Shown one piece after another: positions 42,279 to 49,448 of a DNA stretch of 64,000 nt (positions are counted from its first letter, which is position 1; every line of letters starts with the position of its first letter). Below the pieces are notes generated by a model. It was not told the origin of the DNA. It made no database searches and saw only the letters and a program-made list of their open reading frames with translations. Made by a program: the position numbers and the translations under genes. Source of the DNA: Ramlibacter ginsenosidimutans (GTDB lineage: Bacteria > Pseudomonadota > Gammaproteobacteria > Burkholderiales > Burkholderiaceae_C). The stretch covers positions 1-64,000 of the forward strand of contig NZ_JAEPWM010000011.1 of NCBI RefSeq assembly GCF_016654015.1. Reading direction: 5' to 3'.

Positions 42279-45242
42279 ATGTTGCTCACGAAGAAAACGG
42301 GTTCGACCCAGGCGCAAGCACGCTCGCCCCTGGTCCACAGCCTGCAGCGCGGCCTGTCGGCGGCCCTGCCCACCATGGACCGGCGCGGCTTCCTGCGGCG
42401 CTCGGGACTGGGTGTCGGGGTCGGCATCGCCGCCTCGCAACTGGCGCTGGTGAAGAAGGCGAGGGCCAAGGACAACGATGCCGCCGTCGGTGCAGGCCGC
42501 GTCGAGGTCAAGCGCACCGTCTGCTCGCACTGCTCGGTCGGCTGCGCCGTCGACGCGGTGGTGGAGAACGGCGTCTGGGTGCGCCAGGAGCCGGTGTTCG
42601 ACTCGCCGATCAACCTGGGCGCGCACTGCGCCAAGGGTGCGGCGCTGCGGGAGCACGGGCACGGCGAGTTCCGCCTGCGCTACCCGATGAAGCTGGTGGA
42701 CGGCAAGTACCAGCGCATCTCCTGGGACCAGGCCCTGAGCGAGATCTCGACCCGGCTGCAGGACCTGCGCAAGGCGAGCGGCCCGGACTCGGTCTTCTGG
42801 ATCGGCTCGTCCAAGCATTCGAACGAGCAGTCCTACCTGATGCGCAAGTTCGTGAGCCTCTGGGGCAGCAACAACTGCGACCACCAGGCGCGCATCTGCC
42901 ACTCCACCACGGTCGCCGGCGTGGCGAACACGTGGGGCTACGGGGCGATGACGAACTCGTACAACGACATGCAGAACAGCAAGGCGGCGCTGTACATCGG
43001 CTCGAATGCGGCCGAGGCGCACCCGGTCTCCATGCTGCACATCCTGCACGCGCGCGAAAACGGCCTGAAGCTGATGGTGTGCGACCCGCGCTTCACGCGC
43101 ACGGCGGCCAAGGCGGACCAGTACATCCGCATCCGCTCCGGCTCGGACATCCCTTTCCTGTTCGGCGTGCTGTACCACGTGTTCAACAACGGCTGGGAAG
43201 ACAAGAAGTACATCAACGACCGCGTCTACGGCATGGACAAGGTGCGCGAGGACGTGATGGCCAAGTGGACGCCCGACAAGGTCGAGGAGGCCTGCGGCGT
43301 GCCGGAAGCGCAGGTCCTGCAGGTGGCGCAGACGCTGGCGATGAACCGGCCCTCGACCATCGTGTGGTGCATGGGCCAGACGCAGCACTCGATCGGCAAC
43401 GCGATGGTGCGCGCCACCTGCATCCTGCAGCTGGCGCTGGGCAACATCGGCGTGTCCGGCGGCGGCGCGAATATCTTCCGCGGCCACGACAACGTGCAGG
43501 GCGCGACCGACGTCGGCCCCAATCCCGACTCGCTGCCTGGCTACTACGGCCTGGCCGAAGGCTCGTGGAAGCACTACGCCAAGGTCTGGGGATTGGACTA
43601 CGACTGGCTCAAGGGCCGCTACGCCTCCAAGGCCCTGATGGAAAAGCCCGGCATGACCGTGTCGCGCTGGATCGACGGCGTGCTGGAACGCAACGAGCTG
43701 ATCGACCAGGACTCCAACCTGCGCGGCGTCATCTACTGGGGCCACGCGCCGAACTCGCAGACGCGCGGCCTGGAGATGAAGCGGGCCATGGACAAGCTGG
43801 ACCTGCTGGTGGTGGTGGATCCGTATCCCTCGGCCACCGCGGCGATGGCCGCCATGCCCGGCGACCCCAAGGACCTGAATCAGAACCGGGCGGTCTACCT
43901 GCTGCCGGCGACCACGCAGTTCGAGACCAGCGGGTCGGTGACGGCGTCGAACCGCTCGCTCCAGTGGCGCCAGAAGGTGATCGAGCCGCTGTGGGAAAGC
44001 CGCAGCGACCACATGATCATGTACCAGCTCGCCGACAAGCTGGGCTTCGGCAAGGAGCTGGTCAAGAACTACAAGATGCAGCAGGTCAAGGGCATGGACG
44101 AGCCGCTGCCCGAGGACATCCTGCGCGAGATCAACAAGTCGAACTGGTCGATCGGCTACACCGGACAGAGCCCGGAACGGCTGAAGGCGCACATGCGCAA
44201 CATGGCGGCCTTCGACGTGAAGACGCTCAAGGCCAAGGGCAGCGTGATCGACAAGGAAACCGGCTACGACATTGCCGGCGACTACTTCGGCCTGCCGTGG
44301 CCCTGCTACGGCACACCCGAACTCAAGCATCCCGGCTCGCCCAACCTGTACGACACGTCCAAGCACGTGATGCAGGGCGGCGGCTGCTTCCGCGCCAACT
44401 TCGGCGTGGAGAAGGACGGCGTGAACCTGCTGGCCGAGGACGGCTCCGCCCCGGTCGGGTGCGAGATCCAGACCGGTTATCCCGAGATCGACCACGTCTT
44501 CATGAAGAAGCTGGGCTGGTGGGACGAACTGACGGACACGGAAAAGGCCGCGGCCGAAGGCAAGAACTGGAAGACCGACCTGTCCGGCGGCCTGATCCGC
44601 GTCGCGATGAAGAACCACGGCGTGCACCCCTTCGGCAACGCGAAGGCGCGGGCGGTGGTGTGGAACTTCCCCGACCCGATCCCGCAGCACCGCGAGGCGA
44701 TCTACAGCACGCGGCCCGACCTCGTCGCCAAGTACCCGACGCACGACGACAAGAAGGCCTTCTGGCGGCTGCCCACGCTGTACAAGTCGCTGCAGCAGAA
44801 GAACGTCGACGACAAGCTGGCGCAGAAATTCCCGCTCATCCTCAGCTCGGGCCGCCTGACCGAATACGAGGGCGGCGGCGAGGAGACGCGCTCGAATCCC
44901 TGGCTGGCCGAACTGCAGCAGGAGTCCTTTGTCGAGATCAATCCGCAGACGGCCTCGAACCGCGGCATCAAGAACGGCGACCGCGTGCTGGTGAAGACGC
45001 CCACGGGCGGCAACCTGAACGTGCAGGCGCTGGTCACCGACCGCGTGGGGCCCGACACGGTCTGGATGCCGTTCCACTTCTCGGGACGCTGGCAGGGCCA
45101 GGACCTGCTCGCGTACTACCCGAACGGCGCTGCGCCGATCGTGCGCGGGGAGGCGGTCAACACCGGCACCACGTACGGCTACGACAGCGTCACCATGATG
45201 CAAGAGACCAAGACGACCATCTGCGACGTGCAGCGCGCTTAA
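42279..45242 (+). CDS. Formate dehydrogenase alpha subunit (Mo/W-bisMGD, cysteine type)
   Basis: A 987-residue catalytic subunit oxidising formate to CO2 at a molybdopterin site. A Tat signal with DRRGFLRRSG begins near residue 34, so it is exported folded. The 4Fe-4S ligands are Cys82, Cys85, Cys89 and Cys117. The metal ligand is Cys207 in DHQARICHSTTV, where the E. coli FDH-N enzyme has selenocysteine, so no Sec machinery is needed. The C-terminal molydopterin dinucleotide domain includes LSSGRLTEYEGGGEETRSN and VWMPFHFSG. It is followed by the beta subunit 15 bases on. Confidence 0.95.
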   Translation: MLLTKKTGSTQAQARSPLVHSLQRGLSAALPTMDRRGFLRRSGLGVGVGIAASQLALVKKARAKDNDAAVGAGRVEVKRTVCSHCSVGCAVDAVVENGVWVRQEPVFDSPINLGAHCAKGAALREHGHGEFRLRYPMKLVDGKYQRISWDQALSEISTRLQDLRKASGPDSVFWIGSSKHSNEQSYLMRKFVSLWGSNNCDHQARICHSTTVAGVANTWGYGAMTNSYNDMQNSKAALYIGSNAAEAHPVSMLHILHARENGLKLMVCDPRFTRTAAKADQYIRIRSGSDIPFLFGVLYHVFNNGWEDKKYINDRVYGMDKVREDVMAKWTPDKVEEACGVPEAQVLQVAQTLAMNRPSTIVWCMGQTQHSIGNAMVRATCILQLALGNIGVSGGGANIFRGHDNVQGATDVGPNPDSLPGYYGLAEGSWKHYAKVWGLDYDWLKGRYASKALMEKPGMTVSRWIDGVLERNELIDQDSNLRGVIYWGHAPNSQTRGLEMKRAMDKLDLLVVVDPYPSATAAMAAMPGDPKDLNQNRAVYLLPATTQFETSGSVTASNRSLQWRQKVIEPLWESRSDHMIMYQLADKLGFGKELVKNYKMQQVKGMDEPLPEDILREINKSNWSIGYTGQSPERLKAHMRNMAAFDVKTLKAKGSVIDKETGYDIAGDYFGLPWPCYGTPELKHPGSPNLYDTSKHVMQGGGCFRANFGVEKDGVNLLAEDGSAPVGCEIQTGYPEIDHVFMKKLGWWDELTDTEKAAAEGKNWKTDLSGGLIRVAMKNHGVHPFGNAKARAVVWNFPDPIPQHREAIYSTRPDLVAKYPTHDDKKAFWRLPTLYKSLQQKNVDDKLAQKFPLILSSGRLTEYEGGGEETRSNPWLAELQQESFVEINPQTASNRGIKNGDRVLVKTPTGGNLNVQALVTDRVGPDTVWMPFHFSGRWQGQDLLAYYPNGAAPIVRGEAVNTGTTYGYDSVTMMQETKTTICDVQRA

Positions 45243-45257
45243 TCCCAGGAGAACACG

Positions 45258-45875
45258 ATGGCCCGAATGAAATTCATCTGTGACTCCGAGCGCTGCATCG
45301 AATGCAACGGCTGCGTCACCGCCTGCAAGAACGAAAACGAAGTGCCCTGGGGCGTCAACCGCCGCCGCGTGGTGACGCTCAACGACGGCGTGCCGGGCGA
45401 GAAGTCGGTCTCGGTGGCCTGCATGCACTGCTCGGACGCGCCCTGCATGGCGGTCTGTCCCACCAACACCTTCTACCGCACGGAAGAAGGCGTGGTGCTG
45501 CACGACAAGGACACCTGCATCGGCTGCGGCTACTGCAGCTACGCCTGCCCGTTCGGCGCCCCGCAGTTCCCCGCGCAGGGCGCCTTCGGCGTGCGCGGCA
45601 AGATGGACAAGTGCACCTTCTGCGCCGGCGGGCCCGAGGCCAACGGCTCGCAAGCGGAGTTCGACAAGTACGGGCGCAACCGCCTGGCCGAAGGCAAGCT
45701 GCCCGCGTGTGCGGAGATGTGTTCGACCAAGGCGCTGCTCGCCGGCGACGGCGACGTGGTGGCCGACATCTTCCGCAACCGCGTGGTCAAGCGCGGCCGC
45801 GGCGCGGAAGTGTGGGGCTGGGGCACGGCCTACGGCTCCAAGCAGGCTGGCCAGCCGAATGGAGCCAAGTCATGA
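45258..45875 (+). CDS. Formate dehydrogenase beta subunit (4Fe-4S electron transfer)
   Basis: A 205-residue ferredoxin-like subunit with four cluster motifs: CIECNGCVTACKNE, CMHCSDAPCMAVCP, CIGCGYCSYACP and the split CTFC...CAEMC. It carries electrons from the alpha subunit to the gamma cytochrome. It lacks its own signal and the long C-terminal membrane helix of E. coli FdnH, so it probably travels with the alpha subunit through Tat. Its stop overlaps the next gene (ATGA). Confidence 0.94.
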   Translation: MARMKFICDSERCIECNGCVTACKNENEVPWGVNRRRVVTLNDGVPGEKSVSVACMHCSDAPCMAVCPTNTFYRTEEGVVLHDKDTCIGCGYCSYACPFGAPQFPAQGAFGVRGKMDKCTFCAGGPEANGSQAEFDKYGRNRLAEGKLPACAEMCSTKALLAGDGDVVADIFRNRVVKRGRGAEVWGWGTAYGSKQAGQPNGAKS

Positions 45876-46108
45876 ACAAGAGCGTGATCGTCCTGTGCCT
45901 CGCCCTCGCGACGCTGGCCCTGTCCGCCTGCGCCGAGCGCGAGCAGACCGCCAGCGGCATCAAGAGCGACGCCGCCCCCTACAACGGCACCAACCGACCA
46001 CCGCCTTTCACGGCGGCCGGCTGGAAAGCGGGTGACCGCAACAGCTGGGAACAGGAGATGAAGGTGCGGACCATGCAGGGGCAGAACGAGTATGCGAAGG
46101 TTCCTTGA
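45872..46108 (+). CDS. Small lipoprotein within the fdh operon
   Basis: A 78-residue lipoprotein with signal MNKSVIVLCLALATLALSAC (lipid Cys20). The mature part contains GTNRPPPFTAAGWKAGDRNS and ends in a soluble tail. It overlaps the beta gene by 4 bases and the gamma gene by 17 bases, so it is tightly coupled to both. Its function is unknown; the position suggests an accessory or stabilising role in the periplasmic complex. Confidence 0.75.
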   Translation: MNKSVIVLCLALATLALSACAEREQTASGIKSDAAPYNGTNRPPPFTAAGWKAGDRNSWEQEMKVRTMQGQNEYAKVP

Positions 46109-47345
46109 GCTCCTGGCCGCGGCGTCCTTGAGCGCCGCGCTCGCCGGCGGTGCGCTCGCGCAGTCGGTCAACTCGGTGCCGGCCGGCGGAGCGTCGACCA
46201 CCACGCCGCCGGCGAAGGTGGCACCCGAGGACCTGCCTCCCGGCGCAACTCCCGGCGCCGGCCCCGGCGGCATCCAGGGCCAGAACATCTTCGAGGTGAA
46301 GCCCGAGGTGAAGCGCGACGCTTCCAGCGAGCCGGGCTACCTCGACCAGACCAACGGCCAGCGCAACCGCGTCCAGCCGGGCAACAACGCGCCGATGTGG
46401 CGCGGCGTGCAGCGCGGCATGGAAGGCTACAGCAGCCTGCCCAAGTCGGAAGCGCCGGAGGCCGGCGTCCTCATCCAGGCGCCGGTCGCGTATCCGGGCA
46501 CGCGCTACGTCACCGCGGGGGAAGCCTGGCGCGAGGTGCGCAACCGCTGGCTGATTCCTTACGGCGGCGCGCTGCTCGTGATCGCGCTGCTGGCCCTGGC
46601 CATCTTCTACTTCGTCAAGGGGCCGCTGGGCCACGAGATCGGTGACGGGCCGCGCCGCATCGAACGCTTCACGCCGTTCGAGCGGGCCGCGCACTGGGCG
46701 AACGCGATCGCGTTCGTGTGCCTGGGCATCTCGGGCATCGTGATGGCGTTCGGCAAGTTCTTCCTGCTGCCCGTGATCGGCCAGACCCTGTTCGGCTACC
46801 TCACGTACCTGCTGAAGAACCTGCACAACTTCGCCGGCCCGCTGTTCGCCGTGTCGCTGGTGATCATCTTCCTCACCTTCGTGCGCGACAACCTGCCGCA
46901 AAAGGGCGACCTGCGCTGGCTGCTGCACTTCGGCGGCATGCTCAGTGGCAAGGAGCTGCCTTCGCACCGCTTCAATGCGGGCGAGAAGGTGGTGTTCTGG
47001 GGTGGCGTGCTGCTGCTGGGCGCCATCGTCGTGGCCTCCGGGCTGGTGATGGACAAGCTGATTCCTGGACTGGTCTACGAGCGCCGCACGATGCAGCTGG
47101 CGCACATGGTGCACAACGTCTCGACCGTGCTGATGCTGGTGATGTTCTTCGGCCACATCTACATCGGGACCATCGGCATGCGCGGCGCCTACACCGCCAT
47201 GCGGCGCGGCACCGTGGACGACGCCTGGGCGCGCGAGCACCACGCGTACTGGTACGAGGACATCCAGGCCGGGCGCGTCCCTGCGCAACGGAGCAAGCCG
47301 CTGATCGCGGCGGACGGCCCCGCCGACAACGTGCGGCCCGCCTGA
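46092..47345 (+). CDS. Formate dehydrogenase gamma subunit (cytochrome b556)
   Basis: A 417-residue membrane anchor. An N-terminal signal (MRRFLELLAAASLSAALAGG) and a long Pro/Gly-rich periplasmic stretch (about residues 25-140) precede a helix (PYGGALLVIALLALAIFYFV), then the cytochrome b561-type core with RFTPFERAAHWANAIAFVCL, LHNFAGPLFAVSLVIIFL, the helix after HRFNAGEKVVFWGG, and MVHNVSTVLMLVMFFGHIYIG, whose histidines would ligate two b-type haems. It passes electrons to quinone. The unusually long periplasmic N-terminal extension is typical of this operon type. Confidence 0.93.
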   Translation: MRRFLELLAAASLSAALAGGALAQSVNSVPAGGASTTTPPAKVAPEDLPPGATPGAGPGGIQGQNIFEVKPEVKRDASSEPGYLDQTNGQRNRVQPGNNAPMWRGVQRGMEGYSSLPKSEAPEAGVLIQAPVAYPGTRYVTAGEAWREVRNRWLIPYGGALLVIALLALAIFYFVKGPLGHEIGDGPRRIERFTPFERAAHWANAIAFVCLGISGIVMAFGKFFLLPVIGQTLFGYLTYLLKNLHNFAGPLFAVSLVIIFLTFVRDNLPQKGDLRWLLHFGGMLSGKELPSHRFNAGEKVVFWGGVLLLGAIVVASGLVMDKLIPGLVYERRTMQLAHMVHNVSTVLMLVMFFGHIYIGTIGMRGAYTAMRRGTVDDAWAREHHAYWYEDIQAGRVPAQRSKPLIAADGPADNVRPA

Positions 47346-47358
47346 GGAGAACGAGACG

Positions 47359-47862
47359 ATGAAACGCAGCATGATCACCGCGGCCGCCCTGGTTGCCTGC
47401 AGCCTGGCGCTGGCCAAGCTCCCGCCGCCCGACGAAGCCGCCCAGGCCAAGGCCGCCGAGGCCGCCGCGAAGACCGCCTGGCAAGCCAAGGTGGATGCCT
47501 ACTTGCAGTGCAAGGTGCAGGACCGCATCGCGGCGAAGTACAAGGGAAGCCATCCCGCCCAGGCTGCCCAGGCCGCGGCCCAGGCGGCGTCGGGAGCGGC
47601 TGAGGCGAGCAAGATGCCGGTGGCGACTCCCGCCACCGCATCGCAGGGCGGCTCCACTCCAGTGGCCGCGGTGACGAACCCCGCACCCGCCATTCCGCCC
47701 TGCGCGGACCCGGGTCCGTTCGCGTACACGCCGGCCGCACAGAAGCCGTTGGAGAGCTCCGAGGCGCACTCGCCCGCGGGCAATGCGACCAGTCCGCCGA
47801 GCGTCCGCGCCGAGTCGGGCAGCATGACTTCGGGGAAGACGGGCGCCCCCGCGAGCAAGTAA
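47359..47862 (+). CDS. Exported Ala/Pro-rich protein at the end of the fdh operon
   Basis: A 167-residue protein with a signal peptide (MKRSMITAAALVACSLALAK). The mature N-terminal half is helical and Ala/Lys-rich with CKVQDRIAAKYKGSHPAQAA; the rest is a low-complexity Ala/Pro/Ser tail with one later Cys (PPCADPGPFAY). No family with known function is recognised. It is 13 bases after the gamma subunit gene and precedes the operon terminator, so it belongs to the same transcript. Confidence 0.7.
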   Translation: MKRSMITAAALVACSLALAKLPPPDEAAQAKAAEAAAKTAWQAKVDAYLQCKVQDRIAAKYKGSHPAQAAQAAAQAASGAAEASKMPVATPATASQGGSTPVAAVTNPAPAIPPCADPGPFAYTPAAQKPLESSEAHSPAGNATSPPSVRAESGSMTSGKTGAPASK

Positions 47863-47894
47863 GCGCATTTCGGCAAGCGCTTTTCGTTTCCGGG

Positions 47895-47925
47895 AGGCCA
47901 GCCGCGCGGCTGGCCTTTTGTTTTG
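47895..47925 (+). terminator. Rho-independent terminator of the fdh operon
   Basis: The stem AGGCCAGCCG/CGGCTGGCCT closes a two-base loop and is followed by TTTTGTTTTG. It lies about 33 bases after the last operon gene. Confidence 0.88.
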
Positions 47926-47970
47926 TGGTTCCGCGGAGCTTGAGACGTGCGCTCTGCGGAGGCCGGTGGG

Positions 47971-48253
47971 CGTCGCGGCAGGCGGCGTGCGGTGCAGGCC
48001 CGCTGGGCATCGGTCCGCGGCTGCGCGCGCCGACTGCCCTGGAAGCCGGTCCGGGCGGCGTCGCGCGGCACAACTCGCAGAGAGTTTGGCCGCTGTTCGC
48101 GGCCAAACTCTCTGCTCGGACAAGTGCCGCGGTAGCATGAAACGTACGCGCGGTTCGATACGCTGCGCTCTCGTAACCGCGCTCCGCCGCCCGGACCGGC
48201 TTCCAGGCGATGCCCTTCATGCGGGCCTGCACCGCACGCCGCCTGCCGCGACG
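47971..48253. repeat. Large nested inverted repeat between the fdh terminator and fdhD
   Basis: A left arm at 47971-48060 pairs with a right arm at 48185-48253. Three blocks match exactly: 33 bases (47971-48003 with 48221-48253), 8 bases (48005-48012 with 48208-48215) and 22 bases (48039-48060 with 48185-48206). The 124-base loop contains a further perfect hairpin at 48078-48114. No gene is supported here; overlapping frames on both strands only mirror the repeat. The whole gap 47863-48538 is otherwise non-coding. Confidence 0.85.
48078..48114. repeat. Perfect 16-bp hairpin inside the nested repeat
   Basis: The arm CAGAGAGTTTGGCCGC (48078-48093) pairs exactly with 48099-48114 around the loop TGTTC. 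There is no T-tract, so it is not an intrinsic terminator. Confidence 0.85.
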
Positions 48254-48304
48254 ATGAGCAGTCGGGCCCCTGCGGGAAGAAGACGGGCCGTCGCGACGGG
48301 CGTT

Positions 48305-48392
48305 CGTAGGCTGGCGGTGAGCAACGCGAACCCCAGCGATCCAGCGTGGCGCAGCAAGCTGGGGTTCGCCTGCGGCTCACCACCAGCCTACG
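48305..48392. repeat. GTAGGCTGG hairpin element (full copy)
   Basis: An 88-base element with arms CGTAGGCTGGCGGTGAGC...CGCGAACCCCAGC and GCTGGGGTTCGCC...GCTCACCACCAGCCTACG. The arms match imperfectly across about 33 bases each, leaving a short loop, as in REP or MITE-like repeats. A half copy lies at 57865-57899. Confidence 0.8.
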
Positions 48393-48538
48393 ATTGCCGC
48401 TTCAACCGCCGCAAAGCCGTGCCCTTGAGCCTGAAGCGGGCACCTGGGTGCAACCCGGCGCGCGCCGGGACAGGTCCCGGCGCGACCGGCATTCCCGCAC
48501 CGCCGCGCAGTCCCTTCCATTTGCGGTAGCCTTGGACC

Positions 48539-49393
48539 ATGACCCGCCCCGTCCTCACCGACGCCCGCGCGCCGCTGACCCGCAGCGTGTCCATCGTCAA
48601 CGAGCATGGCGAGAGGGAGACTGTTTCCATTCCGGCGGAGCGGGCCCTGACCGTCTACGTCGACAAGCGCGAGCTGGTCACGCTGATGACGCTGGGCGCG
48701 CATCCGGAATGGCTGGTGCTGGGCTATCTGCGCAACCAGCGGCTGGTCGACGCCCTGGACAGCGTGGACTCGGTGACGGTGGACTGGGAGGTCGGCGCCG
48801 CCGCCGTGAAGACCCGCAGCGGCATCGAACGCATCGAGGAACGCACGGCCCACCGCGTCGTGACCACGGGCTGCGGGCAGGGCAGCGTCTTCGGCCACCT
48901 GATGGAAGAGGTCGACAGCCTCGTGTTGCCGCCGGCGCGCCTCACCCAGGCGCAGTTGTACGGCATCGTCAACACCATTCGCCTGCAGGAGAGCACGTAC
49001 AAGTCCGCCGGTTCGGTGCACGGGTGCGCGCTGTTCCGTGGGGAGAGCATGCTGCTGTTCGTGGAGGACGTGGGGCGGCACAACGCGATCGACACCATCG
49101 CGGGCTGGATGTGGCTGCATGGGCACGACGCGGCGACCGAGCAGGAGCCGCTGGTGTTCTATACGACCGGGCGCCTGACCAGCGAGATGGTCATCAAGTC
49201 GGCGCAGATGGGCGTGTCCATCGTGCTGTCGCGCAGCGGCACCACGCAGATGGGCTACGAGATCGCCGAGCGCGTGGGCTTGTGCACCGTGGGGCGTGCG
49301 ACGGGCCGCCACTTCCTCTGCTACACGGCGCCCGAGCGCCTGGTGCTGCAGCCCGAGCTCGCGGGCCAGCGCCTGCGTTCGGCCGGCGCATGA
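48539..49393 (+). CDS. fdhD: Formate dehydrogenase accessory sulfurtransferase FdhD
   Basis: A 284-residue protein needed for formate dehydrogenase activity; in E. coli it transfers sulfur to the molybdenum cofactor before insertion. Family elements are seen: LVLGYLRNQRLV, TTGCGQGSVFG, TYKSAGSVHGCALF, FVEDVGRHNAIDTIAG and FYTTGRLTSEMVIKSA. The first motif has one Cys (TTGCGQG) rather than the C-x-x-C of E. coli FdhD. It lies on the same strand as the operon but behind its terminator and a 670-base repeat-rich gap, so it is probably expressed separately. Confidence 0.93.
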   Translation: MTRPVLTDARAPLTRSVSIVNEHGERETVSIPAERALTVYVDKRELVTLMTLGAHPEWLVLGYLRNQRLVDALDSVDSVTVDWEVGAAAVKTRSGIERIEERTAHRVVTTGCGQGSVFGHLMEEVDSLVLPPARLTQAQLYGIVNTIRLQESTYKSAGSVHGCALFRGESMLLFVEDVGRHNAIDTIAGWMWLHGHDAATEQEPLVFYTTGRLTSEMVIKSAQMGVSIVLSRSGTTQMGYEIAERVGLCTVGRATGRHFLCYTAPERLVLQPELAGQRLRSAGA

Positions 49394-49448
49394 GCCGCCG
49401 CTGCGCCTGGAGGCGAATCGCTGGTCGCGCAGCGCGGAGCGTCGCCCA

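Noticed and set aside
42246-45653. A 1135-codon open frame on the minus strand across the formate dehydrogenase alpha and beta genes
   Set aside because: It is the antisense shadow of a high-GC gene. Its translation is Arg/His/Val-rich without any domain, while the plus-strand gene is unmistakable.
47926-48538. Several open frames of 60-280 codons on both strands before fdhD
   Set aside because: They run through the nested inverted repeat and the GTAGGCTGG element; similar peptides appear on both strands because of the repeat symmetry.
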